Positions 16,267-24,336 of a stretch of DNA of 25,423 bases are shown here, in pieces (position 1 is the stretch's first letter; each line of letters starts with the position of its first letter). The notes beneath the pieces were generated by a model, which did no database searches, was not told the origin of the DNA, and saw only the letters and a list, made by a program, of their open reading frames with translations. The stretch is taken from positions 1 to 25,423 of IMG/VR virus record IMGVR_UViG_3300035701_000262, one strand, 5' to 3'. This stretch comes from a virus. A program made the translations under genes and the position numbers.

Positions 16267-18702
16267 TTATCGAGGCTCGAATTCAGCCAAATCAAAACCA
16301 TCAAGACTGTCCTCATTTGATTCAAAATTCAACGGAGGTAAATTGTTTTTCCTTTGGTCTATTAACTTTGATTGCTGCGTATTTTGAATGCTTATTCTTT
16401 TGTCCTTAGCTACTTCTTTCTCTTTTTCTCTTTGTGTTGTATTACCAATCTCCATATCGTAAAGTCTTTGGTTATACTGAAACTCTTCTGCCATTAACTG
16501 AGATTTCAATTGAGCTTGTTGTTGCATTTTTTGCATATCAAACTGAACTTCCATTTGCTTTATTTTTATCTTAGCATTGGTTTCCATCTCAATTTTTTGC
16601 ATTGCTGTTTGCCCTGCTAGTTGTTGAGATTGCATTTGTTGTTGAGCAATCATTGCTTGTTGTTGCATCTTCATCTTCTCTTCTCTATCATTCTTCTTAA
16701 CTCGCTTCATCTTTAGCAATTGATTAGCAAGCTTTATATTCTTAATCTCTCTTATGTCTATAGCATCTTCAAGGTTTATGTCGCCCTTAGATAATGCCAT
16801 TTGTATATTGCCTTCAAGTTGAGCTCTTTGCTCTTCGTCAGGAGACAATTCAATAAAAATACCAAAGTCGTATATGTATAAATCAGAGATGTCATTTAGT
16901 ATAGAAACATTGTACTTGCCTATTTTATTTACAAAGTCATCTTTAAAGTCAGCGTACTCCAATATATCTCCAATCCTGTACGTTAATGCTTCTGCTATTG
17001 TTTTGTAAATAAATAAACCACCTTCAAGAATATGTCTTGTTGCGGTATTTGAATTTAATGCTGCCAACTTCTGTACACCAACTAATGAGTTAGGATCAGG
17101 CATTGAGCCGTCCCTAGCCTCGTTTAAGCCTGTTACAGCCCTTATCATATCCATGTAATGATTATAGTTAGTTATAAGCATTTGCGTCTTGCTTGCGCCT
17201 GAATTAGACGTAAGCTGTGTAATTGGTATTCTTGCATTATTAAACTCGCCATCTTGCGTATAACTTCTTCCTATAACACTACCTGTTTGGAAGTACAATC
17301 TTAATGCGTCTTCAGGATTGTATGCCGCACCTGTACCCAAGTCAATCTCATTTAAACCATCAGCGTCTATAAATACACCATCAGGGACAACACGAGCTAT
17401 TACTTGCTGTAGTTTCAAATGACTTATCTGAATCAAATCAGCAAATGGAATCATTCTACGAACCAACGACTCGATTGCACCCTTGTACATACGAGGAGCA
17501 CAAGCTACATAGTTTGGTATTGCATGTTGTGACGCTGACTTAGGTCTAACCATATTCTCAGACATCTCCCACTTCAATAAGATATTAGAACCCATTACCA
17601 TTATTCCTTCATACCAAACATCAATTGTCTTTTCTAACTTCTCAAAATTACCTTCCTCCATCATTTCGTTTGGAGGATTGAATGTATCGTCTTTCTCAAT
17701 TACACGAGAACCGCCATTTTCAAGTATTTTTTTCTTGTAAACAACCTTCTTAGTAGTCTTGTAATTAAAATACATTAATGTACAAGTATCTCTATTGAAT
17801 AAACTGTTCTCATAGAATCTTGCTACGTTATAGTAATCATACCAACCTTGACTTTGTTGTGATATTTGTTGAAGGTCATCTTTAGTTAAAGTTTGATCTA
17901 TTTTCAAAAGTTCTGTCATTGGAAGCGTTTTAATCTCACCCCAATAAAAACAATCCTTAAAGTAAGGGTCTTCAGTATAACTATAAACAATATTAGCAGG
18001 ATCTACGTAAGATATTTTAACTCCTGCGCCGGGAAGAAATTCATGCTTTGCTACTCCTATACCAAGTATAGTCATATCATAGTCAACCCTTCTTCTTGTT
18101 TCATCATAATGATTCTCTTCAAAAATAGTATTTATAGCAGTCTCTTCGGCAATCTCAATAGCAGGTTTGTAGTTTAACTGCATGTATAAGTTCAACTCGT
18201 CATCAGTTTCAGGAAGCTCATCGGGGTCCATTGTAAATGCATCAACGCCTGTCTTTTCTTTTATGGTTGTCAAGATTTCTTTAGAAGCCATCTCTGACTC
18301 CATTGCATCTTGATACTTGTTTCTTTTAGCTTGAGACATAGCGTCTTGAGCATATGCTTTTACTTTAAAAAGTCTATCCGACATTCCATTTACTACAATA
18401 TCAACAAACTTTGGTATAATAGGAATAGGAGTCCAATCTATATTTAAGTATGACAAATCTCCATCAATAGCCAATTCATTTTTGTATTTAGCTACAGACT
18501 GCTCGCCTCTTGCATATAATCTTAGTCTATGAAATTCTCTCCATTGGCTATAATATCTACAAGAAGTTCCGTCTTTTCTAAACCATTCATATTGAATGGC
18601 TTGACCTACTTGCAAACCAAAAGAATCAGATGCCTTCTCAGCATCTGTTGCCATTTGTGTTGGAAAATTTGTAGATACTATGTCTATTAATATATCTTTC
18701 AT
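16267..18702 (-). CDS. Portal protein
   Basis: This 811-aa protein fits the portal of a crAss-like podovirus, which forms the dodecameric channel at one head vertex, docks TerL and carries the tail ring proteins. The diagnostic stretch is residues 64-107: ARGEQSV, then GDLSYLNIDWTPIPIIPKFV and DIVVNGM. The middle contains long mixed alpha/beta wing and crown regions. The last 130 residues or so are a Met/Gln-rich coiled coil (MKMQQQAMIAQQQMQSQQ onward) that could form a barrel reaching into the head. It starts in the TerL stop (ATGA) and is followed by a 49-bp gap before the scaffold-like gene. The position directly after TerL and before scaffold and MCP supports the call. Confidence 0.93.
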   Translation of the reverse strand: MKDILIDIVSTNFPTQMATDAEKASDSFGLQVGQAIQYEWFRKDGTSCRYYSQWREFHRLRLYARGEQSVAKYKNELAIDGDLSYLNIDWTPIPIIPKFVDIVVNGMSDRLFKVKAYAQDAMSQAKRNKYQDAMESEMASKEILTTIKEKTGVDAFTMDPDELPETDDELNLYMQLNYKPAIEIAEETAINTIFEENHYDETRRRVDYDMTILGIGVAKHEFLPGAGVKISYVDPANIVYSYTEDPYFKDCFYWGEIKTLPMTELLKIDQTLTKDDLQQISQQSQGWYDYYNVARFYENSLFNRDTCTLMYFNYKTTKKVVYKKKILENGGSRVIEKDDTFNPPNEMMEEGNFEKLEKTIDVWYEGIMVMGSNILLKWEMSENMVRPKSASQHAIPNYVACAPRMYKGAIESLVRRMIPFADLIQISHLKLQQVIARVVPDGVFIDADGLNEIDLGTGAAYNPEDALRLYFQTGSVIGRSYTQDGEFNNARIPITQLTSNSGASKTQMLITNYNHYMDMIRAVTGLNEARDGSMPDPNSLVGVQKLAALNSNTATRHILEGGLFIYKTIAEALTYRIGDILEYADFKDDFVNKIGKYNVSILNDISDLYIYDFGIFIELSPDEEQRAQLEGNIQMALSKGDINLEDAIDIREIKNIKLANQLLKMKRVKKNDREEKMKMQQQAMIAQQQMQSQQLAGQTAMQKIEMETNAKIKIKQMEVQFDMQKMQQQAQLKSQLMAEEFQYNQRLYDMEIGNTTQREKEKEVAKDKRISIQNTQQSKLIDQRKNNLPPLNFESNEDSLDGFDLAEFEPR

Positions 18703-20948
18703 CGAATTATTTGACTTGTTGTACCATCATTGCTATACCTTGCGAAGTTAATACTAATTTTTGATTCTTTTTTTTCAGGAACATACATATGTTTTTGATT
18801 AGCCATAATTGCCAATCCTGAACTTATAGCCGCATCAAATTTAGTTCTGTCGTTAATATCAAACTTTGCCCAATCTTCTAATGTTCTTGTAAATGGCATT
18901 GTACCCATTTCATCTGAACCTCTATACGCACCTACTAAATCCATTCCTATGTATCGCTCAATGTAAGACTCGATTGCGGATGCATGCGATTGTTTTACAT
19001 CTTCAGAAGAGTTTGGTATACCACCAAGTTCTCTTTCTGTTTTTGTTAGTTTAGCATATTGCTTATCAGGTCTATTCATACAAAAATTCCTATAACCTCT
19101 ATTTTTAAAATGGTATAGTAATCTTGGTTTGTTATTCTCAATAAGCACAGGCATACCATAAAACACACAAGCCATTAATACATCTTCAAAAAATATCTCA
19201 GCCGTCTGAGGTCGTGCTATATATTCTAAAAAAAACTCGTTTGCAGGGCCTTCATCCATATGAAATTTAGTCATTCCATGTAATGCTCCATTAGAACCTC
19301 TACCCCCCACTACTGCAGATATATCATAGGGATCGCAACCAAATGAACCTATGTGCTCGTTACCGGGATAAAATAACTCTCCTCTTCTATAAACATTATT
19401 TTGTAAATGCTTATTAGGAATCCAACTTACTAAAAATCTACCATTTCTATCAGGTGTCCATACTACTGTACTATCCTTGTCTCCATCTTTCCAATGAAAA
19501 GAACCTTTTGTTATATAATGTTCTTTAATCATTGAGTCGTTATAATCAATCTGTTGGTATATTTTAGTAAGATTAAATAAAGCTTCTTTGCTTTCATCTC
19601 TAAACGCATGTGATTCAGTACGTGGAAACTGTCTATAAAACTCATTCAAAGCATCAGCATCATTTTTTAACGAATCAACCTCTGCTTCCCAATAATCTAA
19701 TGCGCCATTTTTTATAACCCCCCCATCAACACCTTCTATTTCTTGCAATGGCTTTCTAAATACAGGCATGCCATATCTATCAATAAAGCCTTCCATGTTC
19801 CATTCCATAGGTATAAACAAAGCATATAGCCCTGACTTTGTTTGCCCATTAGCATTTCTTGAATGTATACGTGAATCTTCGTATAGCTTTTTAAAGTTAT
19901 CTCCACCCTTGCTTAAAGCATTTGATGTAGAACCCATCATACACTTGCCAATCACTTTACTACCTAATCTCAAACAAGTTTTAGTTACCCTCCAATTGTT
20001 CAATATATTGTTTGGCTTAATCCACTTACCACTCTCGTCATGAGCCAAAAACAACAACTTCTCACCATCATAAGAGTTCTCTTCTGTATTCTTCCAATCT
20101 ATTGTGGTATCCAATCCATCCATATCATTGTTGCCCACATTGTGCATGTTCTTTTTAGTAATTTTAGATGCAGGTATCCTAAATGCCAACTCAGCTTTTG
20201 GTTTATCCATGCCATCCATAATAGGTCTAAAAAAAAACGGTAATCTGTTATTTATTGGAACAACTTTGTCGGTAAACATTTTTTTAGCATCACTACCTGT
20301 TTTTGATAGGATACCAATACGAGAGTCCCTTGCAAGTGTTCCTATATTTATACACTCTGATGATGACATAAATGAAAATCCTGAACGTCTTATTTTTAAG
20401 TATATCATACCAAAAGACCTGTAGTCTGCTCTGCATGCTTCCCAAAAAATAAAATATATTCTGTTTGCTTCTCTAAAGTCAGGATAGCCAATATCAATAC
20501 TTGCCCATTGAAGATACATCCAATGCGAACCTGTTATATAAGTCTTTACACCATTGTTCATAAACCAAAATCCATTCTCTCTATAATCAAACTGCTGTTC
20601 AATATAGTCTATCCAACGGTCTTTAAATTGAGGAGGCATTTCATTCCAATGAAATATTGACTTCATTTTTGACAAGTCTTTTGGTATCTCTTCTCTTTGC
20701 CAATACTGTCTTGATTTCTCTGAATCTCTTTGATGTATTTTATCGGGATATTCGGGGAGTGCTATAAGCAGACCTGATATATTTATGATTTGACCTATTT
20801 GTCCTGTCTTTGAAATGACTATTAAGTCATACTTGTCATTATACCCATATACCCAACTTCTTGCCTTGTTTTTCTTAACAAGTTCATTTGTAGGTACGTA
20901 TTCATGTGCTACACTATAAATTGTATTATTTAGACCTTCTCTCTGCAA
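18699..20948 (-). CDS. terL: Terminase large subunit (TerL)
   Basis: This 749-aa ATPase/nuclease pumps DNA into the prohead through the portal. In the ATPase domain, residues 185-193 (KIRRSGFSF) form a deviant Walker A lacking the usual GKS/T, residues 298-305 (LLFLAHDE) are the Walker B with catalytic E305, and GSTSN at 339-343 fits the coupling motif. The nuclease domain has the RNase H-like acidic triad: D539 in FGCDPYD, E604 in VLIENNKP and D650 in SSEDVKQSHA. The length is at the long end for TerL and typical of crAss-like phages. The gene overlaps its upstream neighbour by 23 bp and ends with TGA in an ATGA junction with the portal gene. All motifs are intact, so it is probably functional. 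Confidence 0.95.
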   Translation of the reverse strand: MQREGLNNTIYSVAHEYVPTNELVKKNKARSWVYGYNDKYDLIVISKTGQIGQIINISGLLIALPEYPDKIHQRDSEKSRQYWQREEIPKDLSKMKSIFHWNEMPPQFKDRWIDYIEQQFDYRENGFWFMNNGVKTYITGSHWMYLQWASIDIGYPDFREANRIYFIFWEACRADYRSFGMIYLKIRRSGFSFMSSSECINIGTLARDSRIGILSKTGSDAKKMFTDKVVPINNRLPFFFRPIMDGMDKPKAELAFRIPASKITKKNMHNVGNNDMDGLDTTIDWKNTEENSYDGEKLLFLAHDESGKWIKPNNILNNWRVTKTCLRLGSKVIGKCMMGSTSNALSKGGDNFKKLYEDSRIHSRNANGQTKSGLYALFIPMEWNMEGFIDRYGMPVFRKPLQEIEGVDGGVIKNGALDYWEAEVDSLKNDADALNEFYRQFPRTESHAFRDESKEALFNLTKIYQQIDYNDSMIKEHYITKGSFHWKDGDKDSTVVWTPDRNGRFLVSWIPNKHLQNNVYRRGELFYPGNEHIGSFGCDPYDISAVVGGRGSNGALHGMTKFHMDEGPANEFFLEYIARPQTAEIFFEDVLMACVFYGMPVLIENNKPRLLYHFKNRGYRNFCMNRPDKQYAKLTKTERELGGIPNSSEDVKQSHASAIESYIERYIGMDLVGAYRGSDEMGTMPFTRTLEDWAKFDINDRTKFDAAISSGLAIMANQKHMYVPEKKESKISINFARYSNDGTTSQIIR

Positions 20949-21207
20949 ATCCTTGTTTTGTATCTGTTTTACTAATACCTCTATCCATAGAGTCTATGTT
21001 TTCTCTTTCCAATTCAATTCTACTTAGTATTTCAAAAGCATCAAATATTGCTAACTTTTTTGACATCGCTGCATTCTTAAGCTTGTCGGCAGATAAGTCA
21101 TCGTCTGAGTTTATCTTTATGATGTCCTCTTCTGCAACTTTTATCAGTTGCTCAACAGCTTTATGCCCTGCTGCAATTATTTTTAATTTTACTTCTCTAA
21201 TGTTCAT
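20926..21207 (-). CDS. Candidate small terminase subunit (93 aa, helical)
   Basis: This short, highly charged, helix-rich protein ends inside the TerL gene (23-bp overlap), the usual place of a small terminase. Its core DKLKNAAMSKKLAIFDAFEI (41-60) followed by LSRIELERE looks like a continuous amphipathic helix, suited to oligomerisation. The N-terminus (NIREVKLKIIAAGHKAVEQ) could form a short helical DNA-binding unit, but no clear helix-turn-helix can be called. The C-terminal tail is Lys/Arg/Asp-rich and probably flexible. It is smaller than most TerS proteins. Crassvirales often lack a recognisable TerS, so the assignment rests on position, size and helicity. It could also be an unrelated packaging accessory factor. 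Confidence 0.4.
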   Translation of the reverse strand: MNIREVKLKIIAAGHKAVEQLIKVAEEDIIKINSDDDLSADKLKNAAMSKKLAIFDAFEILSRIELERENIDSMDRGISKTDTKQGFAERRSK

Positions 21208-21673
21208 TTTTTTCTAAAAATATTACTTGTATTAATCTTGAACAGTCACCTTCTCCAAAGTTTTTAAATATAGTTCTTGAGTGTGGAGCATTTGAATTAA
21301 ATGCAATCATTCTATTAAACTTTGAAAGCACTCTACATAACTCATTATTTTCTTTATCGTAAATTGTAGTTCCATCATCAAACGGATGATATTTACTAAG
21401 ATACAAAATGCAAGTGATATCTCCCATCATATCATCTTTATGTATAAAATTTGGCTCTTCTTGATTTAATGGCGACTTTCTTACAAAATTAAATTTCACT
21501 TTATATCTTGGATACAATAATTCAATATATCTAGCAAACTCATCATTATCTCTTGCTTGTATATTTTTAAATACATTGACACCATCTGTTACATCGTAAA
21601 ATTCTCCTTTTAAAATATCCTCTACATATTGAATTGGATTATCCAACACATTGTCAAATGATATTAAATTCAT
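21197..21673 (-). CDS. 2-oxoglutarate/Fe(II)-dependent oxygenase (DUF6445-like)
   Basis: This 158-aa protein has the full ligand set of the 2OG/Fe(II) dioxygenase jelly roll: H78 and D80 in FIHKDDMMGDITCILYLS (HxD), H131 in NAPHSR as the distal histidine, and R146 in SRLIQVIF, placed 15 residues later as the 2-oxoglutarate-binding arginine. The spacing and the PHSR motif are typical of small phage and bacterial members annotated as DUF6445 or prolyl hydroxylase-like proteins. Such enzymes couple 2-oxoglutarate decarboxylation to hydroxylation of a protein, nucleic acid or small molecule. The substrate is not shown here. The collagen-like fibre two genes upstream is one candidate. The ATG lies in an ATGA overlap with the GroES-like gene, and the 3' end overlaps the next gene by 11 bp. 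Confidence 0.72.
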   Translation of the reverse strand: MNLISFDNVLDNPIQYVEDILKGEFYDVTDGVNVFKNIQARDNDEFARYIELLYPRYKVKFNFVRKSPLNQEEPNFIHKDDMMGDITCILYLSKYHPFDDGTTIYDKENNELCRVLSKFNRMIAFNSNAPHSRTIFKNFGEGDCSRLIQVIFLEKNEH

Positions 21674-22233
21674 AGCTTAATTGTTATTTGATGATCCATA
21701 ATTCGATACAACTTTTCATCGTCAACAGTAAACTCGTACTCAGAATCAAACTTGTAACAAACAACATCTCCTGCTTTTATTCCTTTACTAATCAAGTATT
21801 CATTTGGGTACTTCATTATACCCATCAATGGCTCATTAGTAAAACACTTCTTGATGTAGCATTCAATTGCCGGCAATGGCTTTACAAAACAATACTTGTC
21901 ATACGCGTTCCACGTAGAACTTTTTTTGTACATAAAAAACTGATCAGTTTCAATAAAGAAGTTATCATCTCTAAAGAAACTCTTACCACTTTTTTGACGA
22001 CCCTTCATGTCGTTGTAATACTTAAAAACATTATGATGAACGAGTAATATATCACCCGGAGTAATTGGGCCGTTGTAACCTAAAGGGACTTCTACGACTT
22101 CTGCATATCGGTTAGAAAACATGTGGTCTTCCTCTGAAGTACTAACCACTATCTCTACTCCTGATATGTCTTTTGTGTTGTCGTATCGTTTCCCCTTCAA
22201 TGGCTTTGCTATGAAGTAGAATGGTGAACGCAT
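21670..22233 (-). CDS. GroES-like co-chaperonin fold protein
   Basis: The N-terminal half (residues 1-105) follows the Cpn10 order: an opening beta-strand (FYFIAKPLKG), a flexible loop with SGVEIVVSTSEED at 24-36 that parallels the GroES mobile loop and its hydrophobic I-V-L tripeptide (here I-V-V), a strand RYAEVVEVP, and the turn ITPGDILLVHHNVF where GroES has VGDxV. Residues 93-103 (FIETDQFFMYK) match the closing strand. The C-terminal half (about 137-187) repeats the logic: GIKAGDVVCYKFDSEYEF then EKLYRIMDHQITI. In T4, gp31 is a GroES analogue needed to fold the capsid protein. This protein could serve the MCP or the fibre. It overlaps the oxygenase gene by an ATGA junction. Assignment is by fold pattern only; sequence identity to true GroES is clearly low. 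Confidence 0.55.
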   Translation of the reverse strand: MRSPFYFIAKPLKGKRYDNTKDISGVEIVVSTSEEDHMFSNRYAEVVEVPLGYNGPITPGDILLVHHNVFKYYNDMKGRQKSGKSFFRDDNFFIETDQFFMYKKSSTWNAYDKYCFVKPLPAIECYIKKCFTNEPLMGIMKYPNEYLISKGIKAGDVVCYKFDSEYEFTVDDEKLYRIMDHQITIKL

Positions 22234-22461
22234 TTAAAAATTTATATTATATTCGATTGAAATTGGTATTGTTGAATTGAACTCTTTCCAAAGCACTATT
22301 TCACTTTTTTCATTTATTATATACACTAATATAGAACTTGACTCTTCATCATGTCTTATTAGGTGAATCTCGTTAGAATCACCTAATACTTTTTGCCCTA
22401 CAATATAATGCATTGCACCTCCTTTATAATCAGGACCAACTGATATTTTTCTTATATCCAT
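22234..22461 (-). CDS. Conserved hypothetical protein (75 aa)
   Basis: This is a small soluble protein with no recognised domain. It starts with MDIRKISVGPDYKGGAMHYI and continues with alternating hydrophobic residues (EIHLIRHD, SILVYIINEKSEIVLWKEF), which suggests a compact beta-sheet fold. It starts inside the fibre stop codon (TAATG, one-base overlap) and ends directly before the next ATG, so it is translated with its neighbours. From memory, small proteins with the same MDIRKI..GPDYK..MHYIVGQ opening occur near terminase genes in other phages of Bacteroidota, but I cannot name a function. An accessory role in fibre or assembly is suggested only by position. Confidence 0.75.
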   Translation of the reverse strand: MDIRKISVGPDYKGGAMHYIVGQKVLGDSNEIHLIRHDEESSSILVYIINEKSEIVLWKEFNSTIPISIEYNINF

Positions 22462-24293
22462 TATGGGTAAATTCTTACTTCTATAGTAGTATTAAACAAT
22501 GTACTATTTATATAGTTATCACTAAAATCTTTTGATGAAACAACAATTGAATTAGCTCCTGAAATAGCTGATCTAATAGTAATTGTATCATTTGATGCGC
22601 CTGCAGACCCTGCAAGTATAAATGTTTTTGAAGCATTTAAACTTGTAGAAAATGTAGCAACATATCTTCCTGTATTAAGGTAAGACCAAGTTACAGTTAG
22701 TCCTGTTGTATTTTCTAAAACCGTAGCAGTAGGAGCACTTGTTCCACTTTGTGTTAAAGTAGCTACGTATGAAGTATATTTACTTAATGCTAATGTTCCG
22801 CTTTCGTCAGGAAGTTGCCAATTTCTAGCAGCAGTTGGATTATCTGCTAATAAATTAGATTGAAAAGAAGAATTATAAAATTGTAAAGCACCTGAGTTTG
22901 TAGCAGTAGTGTCAACTGCTAATGCAATACCTCTACCTGTAGTATTAATTGCTGTAATAAAAACTGATGAACTTTTTTGAACTGTTAAATTGTTTGAAAA
23001 CAATGTTTGAGAAGAGTATAATCTTATTTGCGCTACATTGTTTCTTTTAATAATAACATCAGCATTATCTGTTGTTCCTATAAAATTTGCTACGCCTAAT
23101 CCTGTATTTCCTAATGTAGACCAACTACCACCACCTGTTATATCCGATAACATTGCAAATGTTCCACTCTTATCAGGGAAAGTATAAAGACGGTCTGCAG
23201 TAAGTCCTCCATATCCTAATCTAGTCATAAAATTTTCTCCTGCAAATACAGCCATATTGTTACTTGTAGCTGTAGCATTGTATCCAAATAAATTAACATG
23301 ACTATAAGAGTTTAATGTACCTGCATCTGCACCAAAAGCATTTACATGAAAACCCGAATTGCTTACTGCAGCACCACTACCTAAAGCATTTATATGATAA
23401 CCTGAATTGCTAGTAGCTGCAGTTGAACCTACAGCGTTTACATAAAAACCTGTATTGCTTAATGCTGCTTGATATCCTAAAGCATTTACTTCATTACCTG
23501 TATTACCTTGTGCTGCACCTGCTCCAAATGCATTTACATTATTCCCTGTATTACTTAATCCTGCAAGAGTACCTTGATAATTTCTACCATTAGTTAAAGC
23601 ATGGTCAAAGTCTAAAACTTGTTGTAATGTTTGCGTTCCTGTTGGACCTGTTGCACCTGTTGGACCTGTTGCACCTGTAGGCCCTTGAGCACCTGTCGCA
23701 CCTGCAGGACCTTGTGCTCCTTGTGAAGCTAACAACGCCCAATGTGTAGTATCTAAATCAGGAGTAATAGTACCTGATGTTGCTAATATACAAAACCATG
23801 ATGCACCTCCGTAAGCCACAGCGTCATCAATGACATATGACGTACCTGACACCCATGAACTTTGCCAATTTAAACCTGCAGGACCTACAGGACCCGGAAC
23901 ACCTTGTGGACCTATTGGACCTTGTATACCTTGAGGCCCTGTTACAACTGATGATGACCATATTGGTATATTCCCTGTACCTTGACTTACAAGGACTTGA
24001 CCTGATGTACCTGCACTTGAATTTATTAAAAACTGATTTGATATATTTATAGTATTTGTTTGAACAATACCATAAAAAACGCCATTAGCAGCATATAAAA
24101 CTTTATTATTTAAATTAACATCTGCTGTTGCTCCTGTATATGGAACAAACCCACCATTTAATCCTATATAAGAAATTAACTGATTAACAGTAAAGTTTTT
24201 AGTAGCATTATTATTTGCAGTATCAGTACCAATCATCTTATCATTACCTGATATTGTTGATGGTGCTAAAGGATATGATTCTATTTTTGCCAT
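22461..24293 (-). CDS. Collagen-like tail fibre protein
   Basis: This 610-aa protein is modular. Residues 1-45 form an N-terminal block (SGNDKMIGTDT...NFTVNQLISYI) of a type common at the virion-attachment end of fibres in phages of Bacteroidota, from memory. Residues 119-140 are a first Gly-X-Y collagen stretch. Residues 143-190 form an aromatic-rich module (W143, W147, Y153, Y161, W166, W185) resembling the small CBM5/12 chitin-binding fold. Residues 191-220 are a second collagen stretch rich in GPTGAT. Residues 248-343 are six 16-residue repeats of the type N-T/S-G-x-x-V-N-A-x-G. Residues 344-610 are beta-rich and contain two FPDKSGTFA/LPDESGTLA motifs seen in trimeric fibre shafts. The protein is probably a homotrimeric receptor-binding fibre. 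A GroES-like protein and a 2OG oxygenase lie just downstream. Confidence 0.88.
   Translation of the reverse strand: MAKIESYPLAPSTISGNDKMIGTDTANNNATKNFTVNQLISYIGLNGGFVPYTGATADVNLNNKVLYAANGVFYGIVQTNTINISNQFLINSSAGTSGQVLVSQGTGNIPIWSSSVVTGPQGIQGPIGPQGVPGPVGPAGLNWQSSWVSGTSYVIDDAVAYGGASWFCILATSGTITPDLDTTHWALLASQGAQGPAGATGAQGPTGATGPTGATGPTGTQTLQQVLDFDHALTNGRNYQGTLAGLSNTGNNVNAFGAGAAQGNTGNEVNALGYQAALSNTGFYVNAVGSTAATSNSGYHINALGSGAAVSNSGFHVNAFGADAGTLNSYSHVNLFGYNATATSNNMAVFAGENFMTRLGYGGLTADRLYTFPDKSGTFAMLSDITGGGSWSTLGNTGLGVANFIGTTDNADVIIKRNNVAQIRLYSSQTLFSNNLTVQKSSSVFITAINTTGRGIALAVDTTATNSGALQFYNSSFQSNLLADNPTAARNWQLPDESGTLALSKYTSYVATLTQSGTSAPTATVLENTTGLTVTWSYLNTGRYVATFSTSLNASKTFILAGSAGASNDTITIRSAISGANSIVVSSKDFSDNYINSTLFNTTIEVRIYP
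23265..23552 (-). repeat. Six 16-residue repeats in the tail fibre
   Basis: Residues 248-343 of the fibre divide into six units of exactly 16 residues: starting with NTGNNVNAFG, NTGNEVNALG, NTGFYVNAVG, NSGYHINALG, NSGFHVNAFG and NSYSHVNLFG, each followed by an Ala/Gly/Ser-rich tail. A fixed glycine and a V/I-N-A/L core per unit suggest a trimeric beta-helix or left-handed beta-roll shaft, similar in principle to YadA-type head repeats. The variable positions are the two residues before V/I and the AxxA tail. Confidence 0.85.
23634..23723 (-). repeat. Collagen Gly-X-Y repeat 2, with 18-bp DNA tandem repeats
   Basis: Fibre residues 191-220 consist of Gly-X-Y triplets (Pro mostly at X, Thr at Y). 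At the DNA level, 18-bp units starting with cctgttggacctgttgca repeat: the first two copies (23638-23655 and 23656-23673) are identical and two diverged copies follow. Such exact repeats allow length change by slippage or recombination. Confidence 0.85.
23874..23939 (-). repeat. Collagen Gly-X-Y repeat 1
   Basis: Fibre residues 119-140 read as seven Gly-X-Y triplets plus a final glycine (GPQ GIQ GPI GPQ GVP GPV GPA G). One triplet (GVP) has proline in the Y position, the site prolyl 4-hydroxylases modify in animal collagen. Confidence 0.85.
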
Positions 24294-24315
24294 TGTTTTT
24301 TTTATAAAATTACAA

Positions 24316-24336
24316 AAAATATCTCAATGATATTTT
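24316..24336 (-). terminator. AT-rich hairpin before the fibre gene (weak terminator or mRNA structure)
   Basis: A perfect 8-bp inverted repeat (aaaatatc and gatatttt) with a 5-base loop overlaps the stop codon of the 110-aa gene. In the direction of transcription the 3' arm continues as TTTTTT. The stem has only one G-C pair, so any terminator would be weak. It may instead mark an RNA end or a processing point before the fibre message. Confidence 0.3.

Noticed and set aside
16270-16278. Short palindrome cgag-g-ctcg at the end of the portal gene
   Set aside because: The stem is only four pairs, without a T-tract and inside coding sequence, so it is not a credible terminator.
20040-20424. + strand open frames opposite TerL
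   Set aside because: They are antisense to the conserved ATPase region, with no leader and no domain.
22461-24293. Diversity-generating retroelement acting on the fibre
   Set aside because: The repeats look like a candidate variable region, but no reverse transcriptase gene and no template repeat with adenine-directed differences is seen in the window.
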